Origin: Sedimenticola selenatireducens DSM 17993
GTDB lineage: Bacteria; Pseudomonadota; Gammaproteobacteria; Chromatiales; Chromatiaceae
Direction: 5' to 3'
Assembly (NCBI RefSeq): GCF_000428045.1
Contig: NZ_ATZE01000016.1
Location: 1-64,000, forward strand
DNA: 64,000 bases
The position numbers and the translations under genes were made by a program. Positions 1 to 8,842 of this stretch are shown piece by piece. A model generated the notes under the pieces. The model had not been told where the DNA came from and did no database searches. It worked only from the letters and a program-made list of their open reading frames with translations. Every line of letters starts with the position of its first letter. The first letter of the stretch is position 1.

Positions 1-312
1 CACCGCCTTGAGCAACTTCGCCACCGCCAGCGGCTGCAGCTCCGCCTCACTCTCCACCAGCACGCCCCGGTCCGCTCCCAGCGCCAGCGCGTTGCGGATC
101 GTCTCCTGGCACTGCTTCGCACCCAACGACACCACCACAATCTCTTCCGCCTTCCCCGCTTCCTTGATCCGTACCGCCTCTTCCACCGCGATCTCGTCAA
201 ACGGGTTCATCGACATCTTCACGTTGGCTAACTCCACCCCCGTCTCATCCGCCTTCACGCGGACCTTTACGTTGTAATCCACAACGCGCTTTACTGCGAC
301 CAGTACTTTCAT
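1..312 (-). CDS. etfB: Electron transfer flavoprotein beta subunit, N-terminal part (cut by window edge)
   Basis: The first 104 residues of EtfB are present; the rest lies beyond the left edge. The N-terminus begins [19 protein letters not shown] and continues through [14 protein letters not shown] and [20 protein letters not shown], which are the conserved strands and the AMP/FAD-side motifs of the beta subunit. EtfAB takes electrons from acyl-CoA dehydrogenases and hands them to ETF-ubiquinone oxidoreductase, encoded divergently next door. The ATG at 312 has a GAAGGTGG ribosome binding site 5 bases upstream. A minus-strand promoter with a LiuR-type operator lies at 641-668, which would give a leader of about 320 bases. 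etfA is presumably next, outside the window. Confidence 0.95.
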   Translation of the reverse strand, partial: MKVLVAVKRVVDYNVKVRVKADETGVELANVKMSMNPFDEIAVEEAVRIKEAGKAEEIVVVSLGAKQCQETIRNALALGADRGVLVESEAELQPLAVAKLLKAV

Positions 313-640
313 ACACCACCTTCGATTGGTTTGGCTGCCGCCCTAATACGGATATTCTAATTCACACAGAAAAACAAAAAATGAATTATTTTTCCTGTTT
401 GAATTATACTAGCTGAACTATTTTGCCTATTTTCTTGTGGAAATCAAATAAAACCCGAGTTTAACTGTTCTCATAAGTCACTTTTTATTGGGTTACATTT
501 AGGGTGTCTACGTATCTATAGGTTAGATAGTAAACTACGCCACTGATCAGAACCGGGTCGGGAAGCCGGGGTGCACTACACTTCAGCGACCAATGGAGCA
601 GACTCAGATATTGAAGGAAATTGACCCGTCTGCCTGACTC

Positions 641-668
641 AGTATAATGACGTTTACGTAAACGTCAA
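641..668. promoter_or_regulatory. LiuR-type operator with divergent etfB / ETF-QO promoters
   Basis: The perfect 20-bp palindrome TGACGTTTACGTAAACGTCA lies at 648-667. On the minus strand TTGACG (668-663) and TATACT (646-641) are 16 bases apart and enclose it, pointing at etfB. On the plus strand TTGACC (621-626) and TATAAT (643-648) are 16 bases apart and point at ETF-QO, so the operator covers the start site. This is what a repressor site would look like. Three relatives of this palindrome lie near liuA, liuR and icmF. The rest of 313-728 is AT-rich and holds no gene that I can support. Confidence 0.8.
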
Positions 669-728
669 CCTAGCTACCTTAGACTACCGGAAACAATAAC
701 CGGAACTAACACCAAAGGGGGTGTCGCT

Positions 729-2357
729 GTGGAACGCGAAGCGATGGAATTTGATGTTGTGATAGTTGGCGCAGGCCCATCAGGCCTCTCCGCGGCCATT
801 CGACTGGCCCAATTGGCCAACCAGAATGAGCAGGAATTGACGATCTGCGTCGTGGAAAAAGGTTCCGAGGTGGGAGCCCATATCCTCTCTGGCGCCGTCC
901 TGGAACCCCGGGCGCTAAATGAGCTGATACCGGACTGGAAAGAGCGTGGCGCACCGCTGGATACCCCCGCCAGCGAGGACCGCTTCGTTTACCTGACAGA
1001 AAAAAAATCCATCTCCATGCCCAATCCGCCGCAGATGCACAATGCGGGCAACTACATTATCAGTCTCGGCAACTTCTGCCGTTGGCTGGCAGAACAGGCG
1101 GAACAGCTTGGTATCGAGATCTTCCCCGGTTTTGCCGCCGCCGAAGTACTCTATGACGAAAACGGTGCAGTGCGTGGTATTGCCACCGGCGATATGGGCG
1201 TTGGCCGTTCCGGCGAAAAGACCGACAATTATGAGCCTGGCATTGAACTGCACGCCAAACAGACCATCTTCTCCGAGGGCTGCCGCGGTTCACTGACCAA
1301 GGAGTTGATGGAACGCTTTAATCTGCGCGAGGGTGTGGATCCGCAGACCTACGGCATCGGAATCAAGGAGCTGTGGGAGATCGATCCGGCGAAGGTCAAA
1401 CCTGGCACCATCATGCACAGCATCGGCTGGCCCCTGGACAGTCAGACCTATGGCGGTTCATTCCTGTACCACCTGTCGGAGAACCAGGTGGTGGTCGGTT
1501 TTGTGGTCGGCCTGGATTATAAAAACCCGCACCTCAGCCCGTTTGAAGAGTTCCAGCGATTCAAGACCCATCCGGATATTCGGCCACTGTTCGAGGGCGG
1601 CCGCAGGGTCAGCTATGGCGCCAGAGCCCTCTCGGAAGGCGGGCTGCAGTCGATTCCAGAACTCACATTTCCGGGTGGACTACTGGTAGGTGATACCGCC
1701 GGTTTTCTCAACGTGCCCAAGATCAAGGGCACTCACACCGCAATGAAGAGCGCCATGGTGGCCGCGGAAGCAATCTTTGAGCAGATCAGCGATGAGGGTC
1801 ACAAAGAGATCAAGACCTATCCTGAACGCTTGCGCCAGAGCTGGTTGTGGGAAGAGCTGAACCAAGTGAGGAATATCCGCCCGGGCTTCAGCAAAGGGCT
1901 CTGGTTCGGCCTGTTCAATGCCGCCCTCGAGACCTACCTGTTTCGCGGCAAGGCACCCTGGACGCTGCACCATCATCCCGATCATGAACAACTTGGCAAG
2001 GCGGCGGATTACCCACGGATCGACTACCCGAAGCCGGACGGCAAAATCACTTTTGACCGCCTCTCCTCGGTATTCATATCCAATACCAACCATGAAGAGG
2101 ATCAGCCGATCCATCTGAAGCTGAAGGACCCGGAAGTCCCGATCAAGGTCAATCTGGCCCTCTATGATGCGCCGGAGCAGCGCTACTGCCCCGCCGGCGT
2201 GTATGAGATTCTGCAGGAAGAGGGGCAACAACCTCAGCTGCAAATCAATGCCCAGAACTGCGTGCACTGCAAGACCTGCGACATCAAGGACCCGACACAG
2301 AACATCAACTGGACCGTACCGGAGGGCGGTGGCGGGCCCAACTACCCCAACATGTAA
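729..2357 (+). CDS. etfD: Electron transfer flavoprotein-ubiquinone oxidoreductase
   Basis: This inner-membrane-associated flavo-iron-sulfur protein passes electrons from reduced ETF to ubiquinone. The 542 residues match the family length. An FAD-binding [14 protein letters not shown] lies near the N-terminus, and the 4Fe-4S ligands Cys487, Cys511, Cys514 and Cys517 are near the end, in a CPAGVYE...[12 protein letters not shown] arrangement. I chose GTG 729 because AAGGGGG lies 8 bases upstream and family members start MERE-MEFDVV; ATG 744 is the alternative. The gene is divergent from etfB, shares its operator, and is followed by an acyl-CoA dehydrogenase that would supply electrons. Confidence 0.96.
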   Translation: MEREAMEFDVVIVGAGPSGLSAAIRLAQLANQNEQELTICVVEKGSEVGAHILSGAVLEPRALNELIPDWKERGAPLDTPASEDRFVYLTEKKSISMPNPPQMHNAGNYIISLGNFCRWLAEQAEQLGIEIFPGFAAAEVLYDENGAVRGIATGDMGVGRSGEKTDNYEPGIELHAKQTIFSEGCRGSLTKELMERFNLREGVDPQTYGIGIKELWEIDPAKVKPGTIMHSIGWPLDSQTYGGSFLYHLSENQVVVGFVVGLDYKNPHLSPFEEFQRFKTHPDIRPLFEGGRRVSYGARALSEGGLQSIPELTFPGGLLVGDTAGFLNVPKIKGTHTAMKSAMVAAEAIFEQISDEGHKEIKTYPERLRQSWLWEELNQVRNIRPGFSKGLWFGLFNAALETYLFRGKAPWTLHHHPDHEQLGKAADYPRIDYPKPDGKITFDRLSSVFISNTNHEEDQPIHLKLKDPEVPIKVNLALYDAPEQRYCPAGVYEILQEEGQQPQLQINAQNCVHCKTCDIKDPTQNINWTVPEGGGGPNYPNM

Positions 2358-2372
2358 CTGACGGCTGTGCTT

Positions 2373-2399
2373 TGTGGCGCCACCACGTGGGGCGCCACA
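2373..2399 (+). other. Intergenic hairpin between ETF-QO and the acyl-CoA dehydrogenase
   Basis: TGTGGCGCC and GGCGCCACA form a 9-bp stem, and the loop can also pair. No T-run follows, so this is not a classic terminator. It may protect mRNA ends or be a REP-like element. Confidence 0.4.
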
Positions 2400-2449
2400 C
2401 GGAATTCACCGCCGTCTACTGAACCAGTCCTATCAAGAGGTATCGATCC

Positions 2450-4237
2450 ATGCCCAGTTACAAAGCCCCTATCCGTGACTTGCAGTTTGTATTCCATGAA
2501 CTGCTTGAGGCCGATGAGACCCTAGGCAGTCTCCCCGGTTTCGATGAGGTGAGCCCGGACCTGGTGGATGCGATTCTGGAAGAAGGGGGCAAGATCTGCG
2601 AGGAGTTGTTGCATCCGCTGAACCAGAGCGGCGACCAGGAGGGGTGTCGCTTCGAGGATGGCCAGGTGACCACACCGAAAGGCTTCAAAGAGGCCTACCG
2701 GACCTTTATCGAGGGCGGCTGGCCATCACTGGCGGCCGATCCGGAACTGGGCGGACAGGGCCTGCCGGAAACTATCAGCTTTATGCTGGAGGAGATGCTC
2801 TGCTCGGCCAACGTCTCCTTCAGCCTCTATCCCGGCCTGACCCGGGGCGCCATCACGGCCCTCAGCCATCACGCCAACGATGAACTGAAACAGCAGTATT
2901 TGCCCAAGATGGTGGAAGGTACCTGGAGCGGCACCATGTGCCTTACCGAACCGCACTGCGGCACCGATCTTGGCCTGGTGCGCTCCCGTGCAGTACCAAA
3001 TGACGATGGCAGCTACGCGATCAGCGGCACCAAGATCTTTATCACCGGCGGTGAACATGACCTGACCGACAATATCATCCACCTGGTGCTGGCCCGGCTG
3101 CCGGATGCCCCGGAAGGGGTGCGCGGCATCAGCCTGTTTCTGGTGCCGAAACGGCTACCCGATGCGAATAATGAGCCGGGAGAAAACAACGGCGTCAGCT
3201 GTGGTTCCATCGAGCACAAGATGGGCATCAAGGCCTCCGCTACCTGCGTGATGAACTTTGACGGCGCTACCGGGTTTCTGGTGGGTCCGGAGAACAAGGG
3301 CCTCGCCTGCATGTTCACCATGATGAACTCCGAACGTCTGGCCATCGGCATGCAGGGGTTGGGACTGGGAGAAGTGGCTTATCAGAATGCCGTCGCGTAT
3401 GCCAAGGAGCGTATTCAGAGCCGTTCGGCGACCGGCATCAAGGCCCCGGACAAGGCCGCCGACCCCCTGCTGGTACACCCGGATATCCGCCGCATGCTGC
3501 TCACTACCCGCGCCTACAATGAGGGTGCCCGTGCTCTGGCCACCTGGACCGCTATCAATATCGACTTGGCGCATCGGCATCAGGATCCGCAAATACGTGA
3601 AGAGGCGGATGACTATGTCGCCTTGATTACGCCGATTATCAAGGCCTTCTTCTCAGACTACGGTTACGAAACCACCACCCTCTGCCAACAGGTCTATGGA
3701 GGTCATGGCTATATCCAGGAGTGGGGTATGGAACAGTTTGTACGGGATGCCCGCATCGCCCAGATCTACGAAGGCACCAACGGCATTCAGGCACTGGACT
3801 TGGTGCGTCGCAAGCTGTTCATCAATGACGGCAGATTACCGAAACGCTTCTTCAGCCTGCTGGACAGCTACATTGCTGAAAACAGGGATGATGCAGCGCT
3901 GGCTGAATTTATCGACCCCTTACGCGAAGCCAACACCCTGTTGCAGGAACTGACCGCCTGGCTGGTTGCCGAGAGTCACAAAAACCCAGATGAACTCGGA
4001 GCTGCCGCTACCGATTATCTGCGTATATTCGCGCTGACCACCTTTGCCTGGTTGTGGGCACGCATGGCTCAGGTGGCGCAGAACAAGCAGGATAACGACA
4101 ACAGCGGTTTCTACCAGACCAAGATCAAAACCGCACGTTTTTTCATGGGTCGACTGCTGCCCCAAATACAGGGATTGAATATCAGCATTCGTTCAGGTTC
4201 CGACCTGATGATGGCGCTTGATGAAAGTGCGTTCTGA
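2450..4237 (+). CDS. Acyl-CoA dehydrogenase, long (about 600 aa) DmdC/FadE-like type
   Basis: This FAD enzyme catalyses alpha,beta-dehydrogenation of an acyl-CoA and gives electrons to ETF. The 595 residues exceed the 380-400 of ordinary members; the extra part is an N-terminal segment starting MPSYKAPIRD and a C-terminal helical extension after about residue 460. Core motifs are present: MCLTEPHCGTDLG, the substrate/FAD loop GTKIFITGGEHD, and QIYEGTNGIQ with Glu441 at the usual catalytic-base position. The type resembles the 3-methylmercaptopropionyl-CoA dehydrogenase DmdC and pseudomonad FadE-like proteins, so the chain length used cannot be fixed from sequence. The position after ETF-QO and before a thioesterase suggests an acyl-CoA oxidation operon. 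Confidence 0.92.
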   Translation: MPSYKAPIRDLQFVFHELLEADETLGSLPGFDEVSPDLVDAILEEGGKICEELLHPLNQSGDQEGCRFEDGQVTTPKGFKEAYRTFIEGGWPSLAADPELGGQGLPETISFMLEEMLCSANVSFSLYPGLTRGAITALSHHANDELKQQYLPKMVEGTWSGTMCLTEPHCGTDLGLVRSRAVPNDDGSYAISGTKIFITGGEHDLTDNIIHLVLARLPDAPEGVRGISLFLVPKRLPDANNEPGENNGVSCGSIEHKMGIKASATCVMNFDGATGFLVGPENKGLACMFTMMNSERLAIGMQGLGLGEVAYQNAVAYAKERIQSRSATGIKAPDKAADPLLVHPDIRRMLLTTRAYNEGARALATWTAINIDLAHRHQDPQIREEADDYVALITPIIKAFFSDYGYETTTLCQQVYGGHGYIQEWGMEQFVRDARIAQIYEGTNGIQALDLVRRKLFINDGRLPKRFFSLLDSYIAENRDDAALAEFIDPLREANTLLQELTAWLVAESHKNPDELGAAATDYLRIFALTTFAWLWARMAQVAQNKQDNDNSGFYQTKIKTARFFMGRLLPQIQGLNISIRSGSDLMMALDESAF

Positions 4238-4318
4238 TCAACAGTGAAGCGGTGTGGTTGGTGAGTCCACCGACACCAAACATCCCAACAATATTTTCGT
4301 CCAGCGTCTGGAGGCCGT

Positions 4319-4744
4319 ATGCCAAAAATAACCTGCCAGGATTTCAATCATATACTGGAGAGTGAAATGTCCTGGGCCAGCGACCTTGAGATGCGGCTTG
4401 AACGTATCGAGCCTGGTCTGGCAATCATGCGCCTGCCCTATCACCATAACAGCACCCGACCGGGCGGCACTATCTCCGGACCCCACATGATGATGCTGGC
4501 AGATGCCTGCATGTATGCCGTTGTGCTGGGCCTGATTGGGCAGGTAAAACTGGCTGTCACCACCAACTTCAACATCAACTTTCTGCGCAAACCGGAACAG
4601 ACAGATCTCCTCGCCGAGGGGAAAATCATCAAGCTGGGTAAGCGGCTGGCCATTATGGAGGTCTCCATCACGGCTGAGGCATCAGGAAAACTGGTGGCCC
4701 ACGCCACCGGAACCTATTCAATCCCCCCTTCCGAGGACGAATAA
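4319..4744 (+). CDS. PaaI-type hotdog-fold thioesterase
   Basis: This 141-residue single hotdog domain should hydrolyse an acyl-CoA thioester in the cytoplasm. The stretch NSTRPGGTISGPHMMMLADACMYAV carries the family pattern of a catalytic-loop Gly-Gly followed by the long hot-dog helix, and AVTTNFNINFLRKP is the typical beta strand. The substrate is unknown. It follows the acyl-CoA dehydrogenase by about 80 bases on the same strand and probably belongs to the same operon, where it could release CoA from dead-end products. Confidence 0.88.
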   Translation: MPKITCQDFNHILESEMSWASDLEMRLERIEPGLAIMRLPYHHNSTRPGGTISGPHMMMLADACMYAVVLGLIGQVKLAVTTNFNINFLRKPEQTDLLAEGKIIKLGKRLAIMEVSITAEASGKLVAHATGTYSIPPSEDE

Positions 4745-4791
4745 TTCAGCGATAAAGCCCCATGAATATGAGTATATTATAATTTTATTGA

Positions 4792-4805
4792 TTGATAATT
4801 ATCAA
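4792..4805. promoter_or_regulatory. FNR/ANR-type box
   Basis: TTGATAATTATCAA matches the FNR consensus TTGAT-N4-ATCAA perfectly and extends to a 16-bp palindrome at 4791-4806. Its centre (4798.5) is 41.5 bases upstream of a possible start at 4840, which has the weak -10 TTCAAT at 4829-4834; this is class II activator geometry. Alternatively, TTGATT (4788-4793) and CATACT (4811-4816), 17 bases apart, form a promoter that the box would overlap and repress. A Fur site is less likely because the 7-1-7 Fur pattern is not complete. Confidence 0.65.
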
Positions 4806-4822
4806 TGTGGCATACTCCTTCC

Positions 4823-4973
4823 GTGTGCTTCAATAGGCACAGGTCAGCGGGACTTGGCCAAATGCAGTATCGTAGTAGTGTCAAGTCCTGCTGTGCCTTC
4901 TAAATCCCCATCCTCCTTTGGTGGTTTTAAAACGGTAACTTCAGCCTGACTTCCCCTGTCAGGCTTTTTTTTT
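4823..4973 (+). ncRNA. Candidate FNR-controlled small regulatory RNA
   Basis: No open frame lies between the thioesterase and cheX, yet the region has an FNR box, promoter elements, a strong hairpin and an intrinsic terminator. The arms AGCGGGACTTG (4846-4856) and CAAGTCCTGCT (4882-4892) pair, extended by AGGCAC/GTGCCT at 4835-4840 and 4893-4898. An unpaired C-rich stretch (4906-4917, CCCCATCCTCCT) could pair with Shine-Dalgarno sequences. The start is uncertain (4823 or about 4840), so the RNA would be about 130-150 nt. The plan resembles FnrS, but I see no sequence match to it. Confidence 0.5.
4943..4973 (+). terminator. Rho-independent terminator
   Basis: AGCCTGAC (4943-4950) pairs with GTCAGGCT (4958-4965) around a 7-base loop, and a run of nine T follows. 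It ends the candidate small RNA and separates it from cheX. Confidence 0.9.
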
Positions 4974-4993
4974 CATTATATTTTTGGCTGACA

Positions 4994-4999
4994 TATAAT
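4994..4999 (+). promoter_or_regulatory. -10 element implying a leaderless cheX mRNA
   Basis: A perfect TATAAT ends 7 bases before the cheX ATG at 5007, so transcription would start at or within a base of the ATG. No Shine-Dalgarno sequence precedes the start (CCGCAAC). The -35 is poor (TTTCAT at 4971-4976, 17-base spacing). Confidence 0.5.
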
Positions 5000-5006
5000 C
5001 CGCAAC

Positions 5007-5471
5007 ATGAAAGCGGAATTCGTCAATCCATTCCTTAATGCCATTCTCGATGTCCTCTCCACCATGGCACGCATTGATGCCAAACCAGGTAAGCCATACC
5101 TTAAAAAGGAACGTACCTCATTGGGTGACGTCAGTGGGCTGATCGGTCTGACGGGAAAACAGATGAAAGGGTCTCTCGCCATTTCATTTACCGAACCCGT
5201 CATATTGCAGATCGCCGAAAATATGCTGGGCGAAAAAGCGGAATCAGTAAATGATACGGTGACCGACCTGGTGGGGGAGATCACCAATATGGTAACCGGT
5301 GGTGCCAAGCGTATTTTTAGCGAAATGGGCTATGACTTTGATCTGGCGATTCCCGGAGTCGTGGCAGGAAAGAATCACGCAATTACCCATAAAACCAGTG
5401 GCCAGACTATTATTCTCCCGTTCCACACCGAGAATGGTGATTTTTTCGTTGAAATCTGCTTTGAAGGCTGA
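5007..5471 (+). CDS. cheX: CheX-like chemotaxis phosphatase
   Basis: The 154-residue protein has the CheC/CheX/FliY fold pattern. The active-site helix DLVGEITNMVTGGAK carries the Glu91-x2-Asn94 pair that CheX uses to dephosphorylate CheY-P. The hydrophobic strands GLIGLTG and GSLAISF and the C-terminal FFVEICF fit CheX. It stands alone, with no chemotaxis genes nearby, so it may act on another response regulator. An intrinsic terminator lies just upstream, and the start looks leaderless. Confidence 0.85.
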   Translation: MKAEFVNPFLNAILDVLSTMARIDAKPGKPYLKKERTSLGDVSGLIGLTGKQMKGSLAISFTEPVILQIAENMLGEKAESVNDTVTDLVGEITNMVTGGAKRIFSEMGYDFDLAIPGVVAGKNHAITHKTSGQTIILPFHTENGDFFVEICFEG

Positions 5472-5639
5472 TCAATACCTGCTCTATGCACAATTGTCCA
5501 ATCCAGTTACCCTGCATCGATTAAAATACCTGCAATCCTGTCGTTGTATACTGTTGTGCAGCGGTATCATAAGGTGCTGTTTCCTGACACCAGCCGCCGC
5601 CCCACATCCCGGATCAACCCTTAAACAGGAAGCTATCTC

Positions 5640-6362
5640 GTGGAAAACAGTCTGCCGCAGAAACTCCGGCCTGGCATAGAAAACCTCAAGAACGAAGGGC
5701 TGAATCTTTTTGCCATTATGGATATCCAACGGCTGCCTGATCAGGCGGTAACCCTTCTCACTAAATTCAACCTTCCGGTTTCCGACCAGACGCGTATTAT
5801 CCTCATCGGCAATGGTGGCCGGGCATTGTGGGAATCCATACCGCCCTCCCAGTGGCTACAAGCCGATCCAGTTGATCAGCACAGTAGTGCCGCCGCTTGC
5901 CGCTTTGCCCAGCAAGTACTGACACCGGATAACTATCAGATTGTCTACCCCGGCGAAACACCGGTAGCGCTGCAGCAATTTGGAACAGTCGCCGGATGGC
6001 ATACCCCATCACCACTCGGTATCGGTATCAATCCGCAATGGGGGCTCTGGTACGCCTATCGGGTGGCGGTAATAACCAATGATCCGTTACCGGAAATATT
6101 GCAACCGGCACCACCATCTCCCTGTGAGACCTGCGCTGAGAAACCCTGTCTTTCCGTCTGCCCCGCCGGCGCACTAAGTGCAACGTCCACAATTAGCATG
6201 GAGATATGCGCCAGTTACCGACTAGCTCCCAAATCCAGCTGTGCCGATCGTTGTCGGGCCCGCATGAGTTGTCCTGTAGCAACAGAACAGCGTTATACTT
6301 TGGATCAGATCCAGTACCACTATCGACTCTCGCTTGAAACATTGCGACACTACTTTGGTTAA
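5640..6362 (+). CDS. Ferredoxin-like double 4Fe-4S protein, QueG-related C-terminal part
   Basis: The protein has 240 residues. Cys162, Cys165, Cys170 and Cys174 in CETCAEKPCLSVCP form a ferredoxin-type set, and Cys190, Cys201, Cys205 and Cys211 could complete a second cluster. The layout recalls the iron-sulfur half of epoxyqueuosine reductase (QueG), but the length and the missing cobalamin-binding part argue against that enzyme. The first 150 residues have no motif I recognise. The GTG start at 5640 has AGGAAG about 8 bases upstream. The redox partner and reaction are unknown. ppk1 follows after 34 bases. Confidence 0.7.
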   Translation: MENSLPQKLRPGIENLKNEGLNLFAIMDIQRLPDQAVTLLTKFNLPVSDQTRIILIGNGGRALWESIPPSQWLQADPVDQHSSAAACRFAQQVLTPDNYQIVYPGETPVALQQFGTVAGWHTPSPLGIGINPQWGLWYAYRVAVITNDPLPEILQPAPPSPCETCAEKPCLSVCPAGALSATSTISMEICASYRLAPKSSCADRCRARMSCPVATEQRYTLDQIQYHYRLSLETLRHYFG

Positions 6363-6396
6363 GTAGCAAATTGAAAGCAGCTGCCCATTCGCACCC

Positions 6397-8613
6397 ATGG
6401 AAATCACGATGTCAGATACCGCAAAAAAAATGGATACCGAATCAACAAAGCCGGTCAAACCCGTGGCTGAAGCCGAAACCCCGGAGATCAACCTGGATCT
6501 GGATGCCAGCGAATATTATCTCAACCGTGAGCTGACCTGGCTGGAATTCAACAAACGGGTATTGCACGAAGCTGCGGATGAACGCACCCCGCTGCTGGAA
6601 CGGCTCAAATTCATCGCTATCGTCAGTGCCAATATGGACGAGTTTTTCATGAAAAGGCTGGGTGGCCTGAAGCAGCAGGTCGGCGCCGGCGTTACCACTT
6701 TGACGGTGGATGGCCGGACTCCCCAGCAACAGATCGACGAATCAAGCCTGGTGGTGCGGGATATTGAAGTTCAGATGCGCGAAAACTATCTGGCGGTTAC
6801 CGCGATGTTAAGAGAACATGACATTGCGATCCTCAGCTATGATGAACTGAGCAAGACAGACAGAAGCGATCTACGCACCTACTATTACGAAAATATCTAT
6901 CCACTGGTCACCCCCCAATCCATCGACCCGGCCCACCCGTTCCCGTTCATCTCGAATCTTTCACTGAACCTGCTGGTGCTGGTGCGCTACCCGGGAGACT
7001 CCAACAAGACCTCCCTGACCCGCATCAAGGTGCCGGTAGGAGCTGGAATCCCACGCTTTCTCAAGCTCAAGGATCGGCGCCATTACGTTCCGCTGGAATA
7101 TGTCATCGCCAACAATCTGGATATGTTATTGCCGGAGATGGAGATACTCTCATGCGAAGTGTTCCGGGTTACCCGGAACGCCAACACCGAGCGCAGTGAG
7201 GAGCACGCCGACGACCTGCTCTCGTTAATTGAGTCAGAGCTGCGGGAACGCCGTTTTGCCCCGATTGTACGTCTGCAGGTGCAGCGAGACATGACACCGG
7301 TCCACCGGGGCATGCTAGCCGCCGAACTGTTCCTGGATGAAGAGAGTGACGTCTACGAAATCATCAGCATGCCGGCCATGCGGGATCTGTTCGAACTCTC
7401 CTCACTGGATGTGCCGGAACTGCGTGACCCTCCCCATAAACCGATTGATCACCCCGAACTGGGCGATACCCGAAACATTTTTCATATCATTCGGGAACGG
7501 GGGCCACTGCTGTTGCAGCATCCCTATGAGTCTTTTGGCACCTCGGTAGAACGCTTCCTGAAAGAAGCCAGCATCGACCCCAAAGTGCGCGCCATCAAGA
7601 TGACCCTGTATAGAACCTCGAGCGACACCAAGGTGGTCGATTACCTGATCAGTGCCGCCCGCAACGGCAAGCAGGTGGCGGTAGTAGTCGAACTGAAGGC
7701 GCGCTTTGATGAGGCGGCCAATATCCGTTGGGCAAACCGCATGGAAGAGGCCGGCATACATGTTACCTATGGCGTGGTCGGACTTAAAACCCATTCAAAG
7801 ATTATCCTGGTGGTACGCAACGACTATAGTGGCATCAAGCGCTATCTGCATATCGGCACCGGCAACTACCATGCCGGCACGGCGCGACTCTATTCCGATC
7901 TCGGCATACTGACTAACGATGAGGAACTGGGTCGGGACGCTACCGAACTGTTCAACTATCTGACCACCGGGTACACCCAGGAGCGCAGTTACCGCAAGTT
8001 GCTGCCCTCACCAAAGATGCTCAAGTACGCCCTGCTGGCGAAGATCAAACGGGAGCGCAAACTGCATAGCAGTGAAACACCGGGGCTGATCCAGTTCAAG
8101 ATGAATGCACTGGAAGATGTCGATATCACCCGAGCTCTCTATGAAGCGGCACGGGATGGTGTGCGCATCGATCTGATTGTTCGTGACACATGCCGATTCA
8201 GGCCCGGCATACCCGGCTTGAGCGAGACCACACGGGTTATTGGTATCGTCGGCCGGTTTCTGGAGCATACCCGGATATACTATTTTCACAATGGTGGCGA
8301 GGAGGAGTATTTCATCGGTTCGGCCGATGCGATGAAGCGCAACCTGGAGTCGCGGGTGGAAGTGGTTACCCCGGTAACCGACAAGAAACTGTGTGATGAA
8401 CTCCGCTTTATCCTCGATACCCAGATCAATGATCAACGCAGTGCCTGGGAGATGCAGTCCGATGGCAGCTTTGTGCAACGCCAACCCTCCAGCGAGGCAG
8501 AAGCTATTGGCTGTCAGCAACTGCTCATTCAGTCTGCTGAAAAGCGATCCAAGCAGGCGACCAAAGTGGTCAAGGGAAAGAAAAAACGCCGTCTCAGGAG
8601 AAATCTGCGCTAG
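6397..8613 (+). CDS. ppk1: Polyphosphate kinase 1
   Basis: PPK1 reversibly polymerises the gamma-phosphate of ATP into inorganic polyphosphate. The 738 residues cover the N domain (YYLNRELTWLEFNKRVLHEA, then MDEFFMKRLGGLKQQV), the head domain, and the two phospholipase-D-like catalytic domains. The histidines in LKTHSKIILV and RYLHIGTGNYHAGTA are the autophosphorylated and acid-base residues. The C-terminus ends in a very basic tail (KKKRRLRRNLR). ATG 6409, with GGAAA 5 bases upstream, is as likely a start as ATG 6397. No ppx follows. Confidence 0.97.
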   Translation: MEITMSDTAKKMDTESTKPVKPVAEAETPEINLDLDASEYYLNRELTWLEFNKRVLHEAADERTPLLERLKFIAIVSANMDEFFMKRLGGLKQQVGAGVTTLTVDGRTPQQQIDESSLVVRDIEVQMRENYLAVTAMLREHDIAILSYDELSKTDRSDLRTYYYENIYPLVTPQSIDPAHPFPFISNLSLNLLVLVRYPGDSNKTSLTRIKVPVGAGIPRFLKLKDRRHYVPLEYVIANNLDMLLPEMEILSCEVFRVTRNANTERSEEHADDLLSLIESELRERRFAPIVRLQVQRDMTPVHRGMLAAELFLDEESDVYEIISMPAMRDLFELSSLDVPELRDPPHKPIDHPELGDTRNIFHIIRERGPLLLQHPYESFGTSVERFLKEASIDPKVRAIKMTLYRTSSDTKVVDYLISAARNGKQVAVVVELKARFDEAANIRWANRMEEAGIHVTYGVVGLKTHSKIILVVRNDYSGIKRYLHIGTGNYHAGTARLYSDLGILTNDEELGRDATELFNYLTTGYTQERSYRKLLPSPKMLKYALLAKIKRERKLHSSETPGLIQFKMNALEDVDITRALYEAARDGVRIDLIVRDTCRFRPGIPGLSETTRVIGIVGRFLEHTRIYYFHNGGEEEYFIGSADAMKRNLESRVEVVTPVTDKKLCDELRFILDTQINDQRSAWEMQSDGSFVQRQPSSEAEAIGCQQLLIQSAEKRSKQATKVVKGKKKRRLRRNLR

Positions 8614-8653
8614 CCTGAACTGCCTTGCCTGACGGGGTCCGCGGAGCACGGAA

Positions 8654-8672
8654 TCCCCCAGACGCCTGGGGG
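8654..8672 (+). terminator. Possible terminator hairpin after ppk1
   Basis: CCCCCAG and CTGGGGG enclose a short loop just after ppk1. No T-run follows, so this may be a weak terminator or a pausing hairpin. Confidence 0.35.
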
Positions 8673-8842
8673 TCATCCATGACATACAATCCATCCAAAT
8701 GAAACCGCTTAAAAGGTGCGTTTATCGGAGTATTAGTGGTTTCATTTCTTAGCGTCTGACAGTAGTATTATCCAATTAAGTGGGGGCTTTTATGCTCACA
8801 CCAAATCCAACTGGAAAAATAACTAACCGGGGATACAGCGAT

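Noticed and set aside
4791-4806. The palindrome as a Fur box
   Set aside because: The 7-1-7 Fur pattern is incomplete, whereas TTGAT-N4-ATCAA of FNR is matched at every position.
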